Shown: positions 44,114 to 51,993, numbered from the stretch's first letter. The stretch: 56,203 bases of DNA from a virus (IMGVR_UViG_3300030060_001517:1-56203), one strand, 5' to 3'. Numbers and translations are program-made. Notes: generated from the sequence alone by a model not told the origin.

Positions 44114-44144
44114 ATACGCATAACTTATAAAGGAGAACTAACCA

Positions 44145-44642
44145 ATGAAAAAGACACTTGAATTTATATTAGATGGAGCAGCAGTTAAAAGATTTCATAC
44201 TGTTACTGTGCTTCATGAAGAAACAGTAGGGCATCATTCTCATAATGTAGCTATGATGTGTCTTCTACTTAACCCCAATGCTAGTAGAAATTTATTATTA
44301 GCAGCAATGTTTCATGATTTAGCTGAGCATAAAACAGGTGATATACCTTCTCCTGCAAAACGAGAATATAATATAACTGAACAAGTGACTTCTTTAGAAA
44401 GTGAGTTAATGGTAAAAGCAGGTATAAAACTTCCTGTGTTAACTGAAGAAGAGGAAAGAACTTTGAAGTTAGCAGACATAGCATCAGGTATGATATATTG
44501 TATTCAAGAAGCACAGATGGGTAATAATAAAATGTTAAAAATATTAAATACTTATTTAAAGTATACTAAACAATTTTTCTTATCAGGAAGAGAAGAAGAT
44601 TTATTTTGTCATATTGAAGAATTACAACTGGAAGGATTATAA
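44145..44642 (+). CDS. HD-domain 5'-deoxynucleotidase (YfbR-like)
   Basis: 165 residues. HHSHNVAMM (H33), AAMFHDLAEHKTGDI (HD at 57-58, E61) and a later LADIASG Asp form the metal site of HD phosphohydrolases, and the arrangement is like the YfbR 5'-deoxynucleotidases. It would dephosphorylate dNMPs or dNTPs. In a phage that makes hydroxymethyl-dUMP it could remove dTMP or dTTP competitor; a DatZ-like dATPase role is less likely as no PurZ is present. It has its own promoter P5. Confidence 0.75.
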   Translation: MKKTLEFILDGAAVKRFHTVTVLHEETVGHHSHNVAMMCLLLNPNASRNLLLAAMFHDLAEHKTGDIPSPAKREYNITEQVTSLESELMVKAGIKLPVLTEEEERTLKLADIASGMIYCIQEAQMGNNKMLKILNTYLKYTKQFFLSGREEDLFCHIEELQLEGL

Positions 44643-44643
44643 A

Positions 44644-44946
44644 ATGTCAGCAAATAATAAACAGATAGGTGGTAATCATTATAAACATGACTCTGGAGAA
44701 GAACATTGGGATCGTGTTAATAGATTAAATCTAAGTTATTTTCAAGGATGCGCTACTAAATATATTGAAAGAGCATATTTAAAAGGTAAACCTGTAGAAG
44801 ATTTACAAAAGGCATCTCATTTTATTCAAAAATTAATTGAGATTGAACAAGAAAAAGAAGGTGAACCTACATCTTCTTATGTTAATCAAGATCCTGATCT
44901 TAAAAATGTATACAGTCAACTACCTTTATTTAAAGAGGAAAATTAA
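44644..44946 (+). CDS. DUF3310-family small protein
   Basis: 100 residues. QIGGNHYKHDSGEEHWDRVN, YFQGCATKYIERAYLKGK and EDLQKASHFIQKLIEIE fit the DUF3310 phage family, often placed with nucleotide-metabolism genes. Start 44644 has GGAAGGA upstream. Its partner role is unknown. It overlaps the polymerase gene by one base. Confidence 0.8.
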   Translation: MSANNKQIGGNHYKHDSGEEHWDRVNRLNLSYFQGCATKYIERAYLKGKPVEDLQKASHFIQKLIEIEQEKEGEPTSSYVNQDPDLKNVYSQLPLFKEEN

Positions 44947-46772
44947 TGCATACTTGGGTCTTTGATACAGAAACATTACCTAATAGAACTTTATTAAGTG
45001 CTAAATGTATAGAGACTGGGGAATGGTTTGATGTTTGGAGACATGAAGAAAATGCAATAGATAAACTTTTAAATTTTGTTAATCAGCCACATACCTTTGT
45101 AGGTTTTAATTCTTTATCATTTGATAATATTGTAGTATCTGCATTTTGTGCTGGAAGAAAAGAACAAGAAATAAAAAGAATGGCAGACGATTTAATTCAA
45201 AATAGATTACCTTACTGGAAAGCATTTCCTAAATATCAGTTAAGAAAATACTTAAAAGATCATATTGATTTAATTGAAGTTGCTCCTTCATTTGTAGGCT
45301 TAAAAGCATATGGTGCTAGAATGCATATGACTACTTTACAAGATATGCCTTTATCTCATGATACTTATATAACTCCTGATCAAGAGCAACAAATATTAGA
45401 ATATTGTCATAATGATGTGTTAACTACTCAACAGCTTTTATTTAATTTAGAAAAAGAAATAATGTTAAGAGTAACTATGAGTAAAAAATATGGAGTAGAT
45501 TTAAGAAGTAAATCAGACTCTCAAATGGCAGAACAGGCTTATATAAAAACCATGGGCTTAAAAAGACAAAATAATACAATACCTGAAACTATAACTTACA
45601 ATCCTCCTTCTTTTTTACAATCATTTAAAGATCCTGTTTTGAAAAATTTATTATTAAGAATACAAAATCATACATTTATAATGAATAAAAAATCAGGTCA
45701 TGTTGTATTACCTGAGTTTTTAGGTAAAGCTACTATAAAATTTGGTAACGGAGAATATCAATTAGGTGTAGGAGGAATACATTCAGTTCATGATAAAAAA
45801 GTCTGTTACATTGCTGGTGATAAAATTATGGGTGAATTAGATGCTGCTTCATTTTATCCTTCTATTATTTTAGAATGTGGTTTCATTCCTAAAAGTTTAG
45901 GAGAGTCTTTTGTTGAAGAGTATCGTAATATTTATAATCAAAGATTAGAAGCAAAAGCATCTGGTGATAAAGCGACTAACGAAACATTAAAGATTAGTTT
46001 AAATGGTACTTTTGGTAAACTAGCAAGTAAATATAGTGTTCTTTATTCACCAGACTTGATGTTAGCTGTTACTCTTACAGGACAGTTAACCCTGTTACTA
46101 TTGATAGAAAAATTAGAAGATTTAGGAGTAGAAACTTTAAGTGCTAATACTGACGGCATAGCTATAAGATATGATAAAATTATACATGATCAAGTACAAA
46201 AAGAAATAGATAAATTTAGTAAGTTATCTAAATTTATATTTGAGTTTACTCCTTATAGAGTTTTAGCTATGAAAGATGTTAATAATTATATAGCAATTAA
46301 ACCAGATAAAACATTAAAAGTTAAAGGAATATACTCTCCACTCTCGCTTAGAAAAAATCCTACTGCTCAAGTATGCTCAGATGCCGTAGGAGAGTGGTTA
46401 GCTAAAGGTGTACCTTTCACAGAGACAATTTATAAAAGTCCTTTCTCAGGCTTTATATCAGCTCGTAATGTTACTGGAGGTGGACAACAAGATGGTAAAT
46501 ATTTAGGTAAGGTGGTCAGGTGGTATCAATCTACTGACAGTGTAGAGCCGATAAGATATTATACTAATAATAACAAAGTAGCTAAAACAGATGGAGCTAA
46601 AGCATGCATGACTGTTGAAGATTTTGTTACACATCCTACCGATTTAGATTATGATTGGTATTTAAAAGAATCAATTAAAATAGCAGTAGCTGTAGGTGGT
46701 TCTAATTTTTTAACAGACCATGAGCTAGAACTTATCACTCCTGCTCCTAAACAAAGGAAGAAAAAGAAATGA
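44946..46772 (+). CDS. DNA polymerase, family B
   Basis: 608 residues, small for the family. Exonuclease site FDTETLP (D7, E9) and YCHNDV; polymerase motif A ELDAASFYPSII (D299), motif B KISLNGTFGK (K349, N353) and motif C SANTDGIAI (D403). Motif C has Asn at the place of the first Asp of the usual DTD, as in some small phage polymerases; the essential second Asp is kept. It replicates the phage genome with the primase and helicase downstream. The C-terminus is a KQRKKKK tail. Overlap of 4 bases with the next gene. Confidence 0.9.
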   Translation: MHTWVFDTETLPNRTLLSAKCIETGEWFDVWRHEENAIDKLLNFVNQPHTFVGFNSLSFDNIVVSAFCAGRKEQEIKRMADDLIQNRLPYWKAFPKYQLRKYLKDHIDLIEVAPSFVGLKAYGARMHMTTLQDMPLSHDTYITPDQEQQILEYCHNDVLTTQQLLFNLEKEIMLRVTMSKKYGVDLRSKSDSQMAEQAYIKTMGLKRQNNTIPETITYNPPSFLQSFKDPVLKNLLLRIQNHTFIMNKKSGHVVLPEFLGKATIKFGNGEYQLGVGGIHSVHDKKVCYIAGDKIMGELDAASFYPSIILECGFIPKSLGESFVEEYRNIYNQRLEAKASGDKATNETLKISLNGTFGKLASKYSVLYSPDLMLAVTLTGQLTLLLLIEKLEDLGVETLSANTDGIAIRYDKIIHDQVQKEIDKFSKLSKFIFEFTPYRVLAMKDVNNYIAIKPDKTLKVKGIYSPLSLRKNPTAQVCSDAVGEWLAKGVPFTETIYKSPFSGFISARNVTGGGQQDGKYLGKVVRWYQSTDSVEPIRYYTNNNKVAKTDGAKACMTVEDFVTHPTDLDYDWYLKESIKIAVAVGGSNFLTDHELELITPAPKQRKKKK

Positions 46773-47122
46773 ATGATCAAAATGGAAATAGTAGAACAGT
46801 ATTTGTAGTTCAAGTAGATAACAATAAAGATCTATCAGATGCTAAACAGTATGGTAAACTTCAAGCTGTATTTGGTAATCCTCGTAAACCTTATGTTACT
46901 GATATGATGATAAATAAAGCTAGAAATGTTTTAGAAGCATGGCAAGATGGAGATTATTTATTAATGCTAGGAGATCCTACTTTATGTGGGGTTTGTATGG
47001 CTATTGCTTCTGAGTATACCGACAATGTAGATATTTTAAGCTGGGACCGTAACACTTTTAGTTATGTACCGCAAGAGTGGAACTTCGGTCAGCTAAGCAT
47101 GGATTTCGTAACGGCAGAGTGA
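46769..47122 (+). CDS. Small protein downstream of polymerase, unknown
   Basis: 117 residues, mixed alpha/beta (TVFVVQVDNNKDLSDAKQYG, DGDYLLMLGDPTLCGVCMAI). Similar-looking products sit next to phage replication genes, but no domain name is secure. Coupled to the polymerase by an ATGA-type overlap. An imperfect GGCAGA/TCTGCC stem overlaps its stop. Confidence 0.65.
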   Translation: MNDQNGNSRTVFVVQVDNNKDLSDAKQYGKLQAVFGNPRKPYVTDMMINKARNVLEAWQDGDYLLMLGDPTLCGVCMAIASEYTDNVDILSWDRNTFSYVPQEWNFGQLSMDFVTAE

Positions 47123-47153
47123 CATCTGCCTCAATCAATGGAGGAAAACAAAA

Positions 47154-47915
47154 ATGTCAACTAAGAAAGAACCCAGTGGTGACTGGCAAAAAACATTAAG
47201 AAAAGGTAAGCAGAAAGTGCCACCAAGAATATGCATATATGGTAGTCATGGTATTGGTAAATCTACGATTGCTTCTCAATTTCCTAATCCTATTTTTATA
47301 AGTACTGAAGATGGGTTAGACAGTTTAGATGTAGTCAGCTTTCCTAAAGCAACTGAGATTTTAGATGTAGTAGATAATATCAAAACTCTCATAAAAGAAG
47401 ATCACGAATACAGAACTGTTGTAGTAGACACTGTTGACTGGTTAATTGAACCTTTAATTCAAAAGAGTGTTGATGACTCTCATGATGCTAAAGAACTGGC
47501 TTACGGTAAAGGTCAAATGTTAGTAGCTGAAGAGTTTAGAGAAATACTTCAAGGTTTAGATCATTTACGTATGAAAAAGAATATGAATGTAGTTTTAGTA
47601 GCACATTCTTCAGTAACTAAGTTTGAAGATCCTCGTACTGAACCTTACGATCGTTATGAGCCTAAACTACCTAAACGATGTAATGCTCTTTTACAAGAGT
47701 GGACTGATGTGATTGCTTTTTGTGCTTTTAAAATATTAATTAGAAAGAGCGACTCTGGTTTTAATAATACTAAAAACAGAGGGGTAACCACTGGGGAAAG
47801 ATTATTACATTTTATTGAAAACCCAGCATATGTTGCTAAAAATCGTTATCAATGTCCAGATGAAATTGAAATGACTATTGATAACCTTAAGAAAATAATG
47901 CCTATAACCGAATAA
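47154..47915 (+). CDS. Sak4-like RecA-fold ATPase (AAA_24)
   Basis: 253 residues. Walker A GSHGIGKST (30-38), Walker B TVVVDTVDWL (D92) and NVVLVAHSS motif as in phage Sak4/AAA_24 single-strand annealing ATPases. It is followed by DUF669, a usual SSB-like partner, and then by nuclease and resolvase genes: a self-contained recombination set. GGAGG precedes the ATG. Confidence 0.8.
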   Translation: MSTKKEPSGDWQKTLRKGKQKVPPRICIYGSHGIGKSTIASQFPNPIFISTEDGLDSLDVVSFPKATEILDVVDNIKTLIKEDHEYRTVVVDTVDWLIEPLIQKSVDDSHDAKELAYGKGQMLVAEEFREILQGLDHLRMKKNMNVVLVAHSSVTKFEDPRTEPYDRYEPKLPKRCNALLQEWTDVIAFCAFKILIRKSDSGFNNTKNRGVTTGERLLHFIENPAYVAKNRYQCPDEIEMTIDNLKKIMPITE

Positions 47916-47926
47916 GGAGATATAAA

Positions 47927-48406
47927 ATGGCTAAATTTGGATTTGATACTGCGGAAATAGAAGTTAATACACCTGAAGATTTCTCACCTATACCAGAAGG
48001 AGAGTACACTCTTCAAGCATTAGAAGCAGAAGAAAAAGAAACTAACAATAAAAAAGGTACTTTGATAAAAGCAAAATTTGAAGTTGTGAAAGGACCTCAT
48101 ACTGGTAGATGGATTTGGGAAAATTTTAATATTAATAATCCTAGTGAAGTCGCACAAAGAATAGGTAGATCACAATTAGTGGCTTGGGCTACTGCTTGTG
48201 GTAAACCTGATGCAGATGATACTGATAAATTGATTGGTAAAACATTTCAAGCTACAGTAAAAGTAACTCCTGCAGAAAATGGATATGCAGAAAGTAATGC
48301 CATTAAATCGTTCTTATTTGACAAGAAGACAGAGCAGGTGGATCCCCAATCTCCTGTGAGTTCTTCAGAGGATAAAAAAGAAGAGAAAAGCAATCCTTGG
48401 GATTAA
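47927..48406 (+). CDS. DUF669-family SSB-like protein
   Basis: 159 residues. The GEYTLQALEAEEKETNNKKG start and IWENFNINNPSEVAQRIGRS are typical of DUF669. The acidic C-terminus ending KSNPWD resembles the tip of single-strand DNA binding proteins that recruit partners. It likely coats ssDNA and works with Sak4. A strong hairpin follows the stop. Confidence 0.8.
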   Translation: MAKFGFDTAEIEVNTPEDFSPIPEGEYTLQALEAEEKETNNKKGTLIKAKFEVVKGPHTGRWIWENFNINNPSEVAQRIGRSQLVAWATACGKPDADDTDKLIGKTFQATVKVTPAENGYAESNAIKSFLFDKKTEQVDPQSPVSSSEDKKEEKSNPWD

Positions 48407-48415
48407 ATAAGAACA

Positions 48416-48456
48416 GAAGAGATGACAGATCGCCAACTGTCATCTCTTCATTATTT
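48416..48456 (+). terminator. 13-bp perfect hairpin after DUF669 gene
   Basis: GAAGAGATGACAG (48416-48428) and CTGTCATCTCTTC (48437-48449) with an 8-base loop, followed by ATTATTTT. It sits between DUF669 and the Cas4-like gene. No promoter follows, so partial termination is likely, lowering downstream expression. Confidence 0.7.
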
Positions 48457-48469
48457 TAGAGGGAATAAT

Positions 48470-49306
48470 ATGGTAAGCATTCCATCAACCATTGGAGATC
48501 AGATAGTTACTCGTATCTATGAAGGATATGAAAAAGCAGATAAATCTCCTCACATCTATTTAGGTAGGTTGGGTTCTTCATCTATTGGAGATGAATGTTT
48601 AAGAAGAATTTGGTTTGATTGGAGAGCATTTGAAAGAGAAGAGTTTGAAGGTAGAATGCTAAGGTTATTTGGAACAGGTCATTGGCAAGAAGAAAGAGTA
48701 GTAGAAGATTTAAGAAGAGCAGGATACAGTGTTTGGGATTTAGATGAAGATGGTAAACAGCATCAAGCTGTAGACAAGAGCGGTCATTTTATAACTAAAT
48801 TAGATGGAGTTATAAAAGGAGTTCCTGGTCATAAAGAAGCACATATATTAGAAATTAAAACTCATAATAAATTAAGTTATAATGCTACAGTTAAACATGG
48901 TGTAGCTAAAAATAAACCTCAGCATTATGCACAAATGCAAATAACTATGTATCTTAAAAAGATAAAGTCTGGTATTTATTTATCAGTTTGTAAAGATGAT
49001 GAGAGAATACATATTGAAAGAATAGAAGCAGATACTAAAGTTCAACAAAGTTTAGTTAAAAGAATAAAATCTTTAATAGATGCTACTTTAATTCCAGCAG
49101 GTATAAGTGATGATGCTGGAAGTTTTGGTTGTAAGTTTTGTGCATTTAAAAAAGTTTGCGTGAAAGAAAAACCCCCATTAAAAAATTGTCGTACTTGTGT
49201 GATGTCTCAACCTATCAAAGAAGGTAGATGGATATGTAATTTAAATAAACAAGTATTAACATTTAAGCAACAAAGAAAAGCATGTTCGGAGTATGAAGCA
49301 ATATGA
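48470..49306 (+). CDS. Cas4/RecB-like PD-(D/E)XK exonuclease
   Basis: 278 residues. Catalytic residues D112 (KLDGVI) and E128-x-K130 (LEIKT), then PQHYAQMQ. C43 (DECLRR) and three or more C-terminal cysteines (FGCKFCAFKKVC) are laid out as in Cas4-type iron-sulfur nucleases. It would resect DNA ends for the Sak4 annealing pathway. Start 48470 (GAGGG upstream) is chosen over an in-frame ATG at 48422 that falls inside the hairpin. No CRISPR array or other cas gene is present. Confidence 0.8.
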   Translation: MVSIPSTIGDQIVTRIYEGYEKADKSPHIYLGRLGSSSIGDECLRRIWFDWRAFEREEFEGRMLRLFGTGHWQEERVVEDLRRAGYSVWDLDEDGKQHQAVDKSGHFITKLDGVIKGVPGHKEAHILEIKTHNKLSYNATVKHGVAKNKPQHYAQMQITMYLKKIKSGIYLSVCKDDERIHIERIEADTKVQQSLVKRIKSLIDATLIPAGISDDAGSFGCKFCAFKKVCVKEKPPLKNCRTCVMSQPIKEGRWICNLNKQVLTFKQQRKACSEYEAI

Positions 49307-49773
49307 TGACTATAGGAATAGATCCAGGATTATACGGTGCTGTCGGTTTTTTGAAAGATGGTGAATATTATAGAGTAAAAGATATGCCTACTGTAGTTAA
49401 AGGGCAAGGTGCTGTTAAGAATGAAGTTAATCCTTCTGCTCTTATTTCTTTTTTGCAAGATATAGATTATTATCAATCAGTTACAGTAGGATTAGAAAGA
49501 GTTAATGCGATGCCAGGACAAGGAGTTTCAAGTGTATTTAGTTTAGGAGATAGTTTCGGTACAGCTAGATCTTGTGTGTCAGCATGTGGTTATAGTTTAA
49601 CTTATGTTACTCCCCAATCATGGAAAAAACATTTTAAATTAACTTCTGATAAAGAGATGTGTAGAGCTTTCGCTACTAGAATGTTTCCGCAAGCAGAACT
49701 TCATTTAAAGAAACATATTGATAGAGCAGAAGCATTATTAATCGCAAGATATTTATATGAAATTAAAGGTTAA
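49303..49773 (+). CDS. RuvC-like Holliday junction resolvase
   Basis: 156 residues. GIDPGLYGAVGF (D7), VGLERVNAMPG (E65) and HIDRAEALLIARY (D140, E143) give the RuvC catalytic set. It would resolve branched DNA before packaging. Overlaps the nuclease gene by 4 bases; M1 or M2 may be the start. Confidence 0.85.
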   Translation: MMTIGIDPGLYGAVGFLKDGEYYRVKDMPTVVKGQGAVKNEVNPSALISFLQDIDYYQSVTVGLERVNAMPGQGVSSVFSLGDSFGTARSCVSACGYSLTYVTPQSWKKHFKLTSDKEMCRAFATRMFPQAELHLKKHIDRAEALLIARYLYEIKG

Positions 49774-49792
49774 CAACAAGAGGAGGACAGTG

Positions 49793-49969
49793 ATGTCAAA
49801 AGATAAGAAGGAGCCATGGTTTAAGTGGTATGAAAAACTATCGATGTACTTTGTTGGATTTGTGGTAATCGTTGGTTTAATTATCATAGGAGATATAAAA
49901 GACCAACGGGAAGTAAATGAAAAAAGAGAGGAGTGTTTAGTATTCTTAGAAAATAATCCAGAGCGATAA
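49793..49969 (+). CDS. Small membrane protein
   Basis: 58 residues with one transmembrane segment (YFVGFVVIVGLIIIGDI, residues ~19-35), a basic N-terminus and a charged C-terminus. Start 49793 has AGGAGG (49781-49786) upstream. Unknown role; superinfection exclusion is possible. Confidence 0.65.
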   Translation: MSKDKKEPWFKWYEKLSMYFVGFVVIVGLIIIGDIKDQREVNEKREECLVFLENNPER

Positions 49970-50050
49970 AGTAAAGTAATTTTAAGGTCAAAGTGATACC
50001 AACTTGGGAGGGTTGTTACCATGAGTAAACATTGAAAGAACATAGCTGTG

Positions 50051-50083
50051 AATGGATCGTTTCTAATAGCGATAACGATCATT
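50051..50083 (+). terminator. Hairpin in the 49969-50102 gap
   Basis: AATGGATCGTT (50051-50061) pairs with AACGATCATT (50074-50083) with one bulged G. AATTTCTTC follows. Possibly a terminator or a leader structure for the small gene at 50102. The rest of this short gap has no credible gene. Confidence 0.4.
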
Positions 50084-50101
50084 AATTTCTTCGGAGGAGA
50101 A

Positions 50102-50203
50102 ATGCCTATAGAGATCGTTCATGGTAAACAAAAAAGAAGAGGAAGAATAGTACACACAACTGCCGAGTATGAATTAAAAACTGGAGAAGAAGATTATGGG
50201 TAA
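50102..50203 (+). CDS. Tiny basic peptide
   Basis: 33 residues: MPIEIVHGKQKRRGRIVHTT followed by an acidic end (AEYELKTGEEDYG). CGGAGGAGA lies right before the ATG and it overlaps the next gene by 8 bases, which support real translation. Unknown function. Confidence 0.5.
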   Translation: MPIEIVHGKQKRRGRIVHTTAEYELKTGEEDYG

Positions 50204-50330
50204 AAGGTTAATTGAAGGAAGAGAAAAGTCAAAAGGTAAGAAATATAGCCACAGACCTCAACGAGCAACAAACACATATTATGATGAAAAAGCTAAGAAA
50301 CATTACAGGAAAGCTGATGTTGAAAAATAA
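50196..50330 (+). CDS. Tiny basic protein
   Basis: 44 residues, strongly basic (GKRLIEGREKSKGKKYSHRP and KAKKHYRKADVEK). GGAG lies 11 bases before the ATG, inside the previous gene. Its TAA overlaps the A/T palindrome ahead of P6. Probably nucleic-acid binding by charge; no family recognised. Confidence 0.5.
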   Translation: MGKRLIEGREKSKGKKYSHRPQRATNTYYDEKAKKHYRKADVEK

Positions 50331-50343
50331 TTTAATTATTTTT
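50323..50343. repeat. A/T palindrome upstream of P6
   Basis: AAAAATAATT-T-AATTATTTTT, a perfect 21-base palindrome ten bases before the -35 of P6, matching the element before P3 in sequence and position. Confidence 0.6.
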
Positions 50344-50353
50344 GTTTTAGGGG

Positions 50354-50382
50354 TTTACTTTTGCAATGAAGTAAGCTATAGT
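50354..50382 (+). promoter_or_regulatory. Promoter P6 (small-gene operon)
   Basis: TTTACT at 50354-50359, 17 bases, TATAGT at 50377-50382; a near copy of P3. Confidence 0.8.
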
Positions 50383-50388
50383 ATAAAC

Positions 50389-50431
50389 ATTGCTTCATTG
50401 AGCAATATTTTAATAACTTATAACTTATAAC
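50389..50431 (+). promoter_or_regulatory. P6 leader: 5' stem-loop plus double TAACTTATAAC
   Basis: ATTGCT (50389-50394) pairs with AGCAAT (50401-50406), then two overlapping TAACTTATAAC copies (50414-50424, 50421-50431) run into AGGAG and the ATG at 50445. The stem differs in sequence from that of P3, but the layout is the same. Confidence 0.65.
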
Positions 50432-50444
50432 AGGAGACTATAAA

Positions 50445-50822
50445 ATGACTAACACTATAAAACTTACAGACAAAGAAGTTCAAGTTCTTACTTCAATATA
50501 TAAAATGGCATTATCACAAAGTGGTTATACTGATGGAATTAGTAAAAAAGGCGACTTAGATGATTTAATAGAAGAGGTAAGAGTTTATATTGATGCATTA
50601 GACATTAGTATCATGCCAGCAACTAGACATATGTCTATGAAAAGTATTGGCGGTGTCTTAACTTCTTTACAATCAAAAGGATTAATATTTGCTGATGAAT
50701 GTGTTGAAAGTGTAAAAGGTTTAATGCAGTTTGGTATAGAGCCAAGTGGAATAGAAGTTGTATTCAATAACATTCATTATTCATCAGAGATGGAAGTACC
50801 TGTAAGATGGGGAGATAAATAA
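50445..50822 (+). CDS. Early protein, unknown
   Basis: 125 residues. A helical N-terminus (KLTDKEVQVLTSIYKMALSQ) and MSMKSIGGVLTSLQSKGLIF resemble a winged-helix DNA-binding arrangement (a marR-like helix pattern), so a small transcription regulator is possible. First gene after P6 with a good ribosome site. It overlaps the next gene by one base. Confidence 0.6.
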   Translation: MTNTIKLTDKEVQVLTSIYKMALSQSGYTDGISKKGDLDDLIEEVRVYIDALDISIMPATRHMSMKSIGGVLTSLQSKGLIFADECVESVKGLMQFGIEPSGIEVVFNNIHYSSEMEVPVRWGDK

Positions 50823-51001
50823 TGGTTAACAAATTAGAACTTACAGATATGGAATTACATGAGCTATACACTGATATGATTGGTACATTACAAGGTTATG
50901 TTGACTGTGACGAAAGAGGTGAGCATTACAAGGCAGCATTGAGAGTGTTTAGAAAAATAGAAAAAGTAGGAAATTATGAACCTACTGATTGGAGTAGATA
51001 A
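50822..51001 (+). CDS. Small acidic protein, unknown
   Basis: 59 residues (MVNKLELTDMELHELYTDMI start, VFRKIEKVGNYEPTDWSR end), helical. The start overlaps the previous TAA. No motif recognised. Confidence 0.55.
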   Translation: MVNKLELTDMELHELYTDMIGTLQGYVDCDERGEHYKAALRVFRKIEKVGNYEPTDWSR

Positions 51002-51002
51002 T

Positions 51003-51083
51003 ATGTTTGATACAGAAGATTATTTTATTATTGGTTGCACATTAGTTTGTGTTTTTATTTACATGCAATTTATAGGATTTTAA
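51003..51083 (+). CDS. Single-span membrane micropeptide
   Basis: 26 residues, MFDTEDYFIIGCTLVCVFIY and then MQFIGF: an acidic N-terminus and one hydrophobic span. GGAG lies 8 bases upstream, inside the preceding gene end. Tight packing with neighbours supports it, but such a short frame could be chance. Confidence 0.4.
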   Translation: MFDTEDYFIIGCTLVCVFIYMQFIGF

Positions 51084-51084
51084 T

Positions 51085-51582
51085 ATGAATATTTTCTTTA
51101 CAGACCGCAATCCTGTTCTGGCTGCTCAATCTCAGCCAGACAAGATGTTAGTTAAAATGGTATTAGAAACTGCTCAGATGTTATGCACTGCTCATAGAGT
51201 TTGTGATCCTGATGAGACCTGGCATGATGAGGTTGGGTTATATAAAATTGCTTTCAAAAATCATCCTTGCTCAGTTTGGGCAAGACAATCTGTAGGAAAC
51301 TATCATTGGTTGTGTTTACATTTTCATGCTCTTTGTGATGAGTACAGATTAAGATATCAAAGAGTCCATGCTTGTGATAAAAAGTTTAGAAAACATTTTA
51401 ATAATGTTTTATATGTTGCACCTAAAAATATAGCTCAATATTCTAGAACTCCTGTTGCTCAAGCTATGCCAGATGAATATAAAAATGATGATCCTGTAAA
51501 AGCATATAGAGATTATGTGATCAATGAAAAACATTATGCTGAATGGAACCATAATCGTAGTAAACCTGATTGGTGGAAGTAA
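51085..51582 (+). CDS. Conserved phage protein (His/Cys-rich), unknown
   Basis: 165 residues. NIFFTDRNPVLAAQSQPDKM, KMVLETAQMLCTAHR, HPCSVWARQSVGNYHWLCLH and EYRLRYQRVHAC form a pattern I know from a widespread phage protein that lacks a settled function. Several His and Cys could bind metal. Not the T4 DenV family as far as can be read. Overlaps the next gene by one base. Confidence 0.65.
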   Translation: MNIFFTDRNPVLAAQSQPDKMLVKMVLETAQMLCTAHRVCDPDETWHDEVGLYKIAFKNHPCSVWARQSVGNYHWLCLHFHALCDEYRLRYQRVHACDKKFRKHFNNVLYVAPKNIAQYSRTPVAQAMPDEYKNDDPVKAYRDYVINEKHYAEWNHNRSKPDWWK

Positions 51583-51830
51583 TGGAAACAACTGAGTTAG
51601 AAGAGAGAATTATGTTTGGTTGTACTATAAACGATTTAGATATGTTAGTAGAAGAATGCATATCAATTGAAGTTTTAATTCTTTCTATATTAACTCAAGC
51701 ACAAGATGCCATGTTAGAAGGTAAATTAGAAGAAGCATCTCAATATATAAACAGAAGTAAATATATGTTACATGAGTTAGCTTCTTCTAAAATTGTAGAA
51801 ATGTTTGTTGCTAATAGATTAAAAAATTAA
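51582..51830 (+). CDS. Small helical protein, unknown
   Basis: 82 residues, helical (TINDLDMLVEECISIEVLIL, KLEEASQYINRSKYMLHELA). Start 51582 overlaps the previous stop; GGAAG is upstream. No family recognised. Confidence 0.55.
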   Translation: METTELEERIMFGCTINDLDMLVEECISIEVLILSILTQAQDAMLEGKLEEASQYINRSKYMLHELASSKIVEMFVANRLKN

Positions 51831-51840
51831 GGAGGATGCG

Positions 51841-51993
51841 ATGTCAGATAAAGAATATGAAATGACTAGAGAAGAGTACCTCGCTGATCAACATGAATAT
51901 GATAAAGCGATGGATCATTTTGATAAAGATGGCTACTGTGAATTTTGTGGTCGTCATGCTGATGAAGGGATACATTATAAATGTTGGAAGTAA
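51841..51993 (+). CDS. Tiny zinc-finger-like protein
   Basis: 50 residues. The acidic N-terminus is followed by YCEFCGRHADEGIHYKCW, with CxxC, His and Cys that could hold zinc. AAGGAGGA precedes the ATG. It overlaps the oxygenase gene by 13 bases. Perhaps a small protein-binding adaptor. Confidence 0.6.
   Translation: MSDKEYEMTREEYLADQHEYDKAMDHFDKDGYCEFCGRHADEGIHYKCWK

Noticed and set aside
44145-44642. HD protein as DatZ of a 2-aminoadenine (Z) genome
   Set aside because: No PurZ, MazZ or DpoZ-type family A polymerase is present; the neighbouring genes point to thymidine modification.
48470-49306. Cas4-like nuclease as part of a CRISPR system
   Set aside because: No repeat-spacer array and no other cas gene are seen; the neighbours are recombination genes.
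50212-50430. 72-codon frame overlapping 50196
   Set aside because: It crosses the A/T palindrome and promoter P6; the 44-residue frame at 50196 has the better ribosome site and composition.
51085-51582. Pyrimidine-dimer glycosylase (DenV) identity
   Set aside because: The conserved-looking pattern differs from the T4 DenV start and catalytic layout, so the gene is left as unknown.
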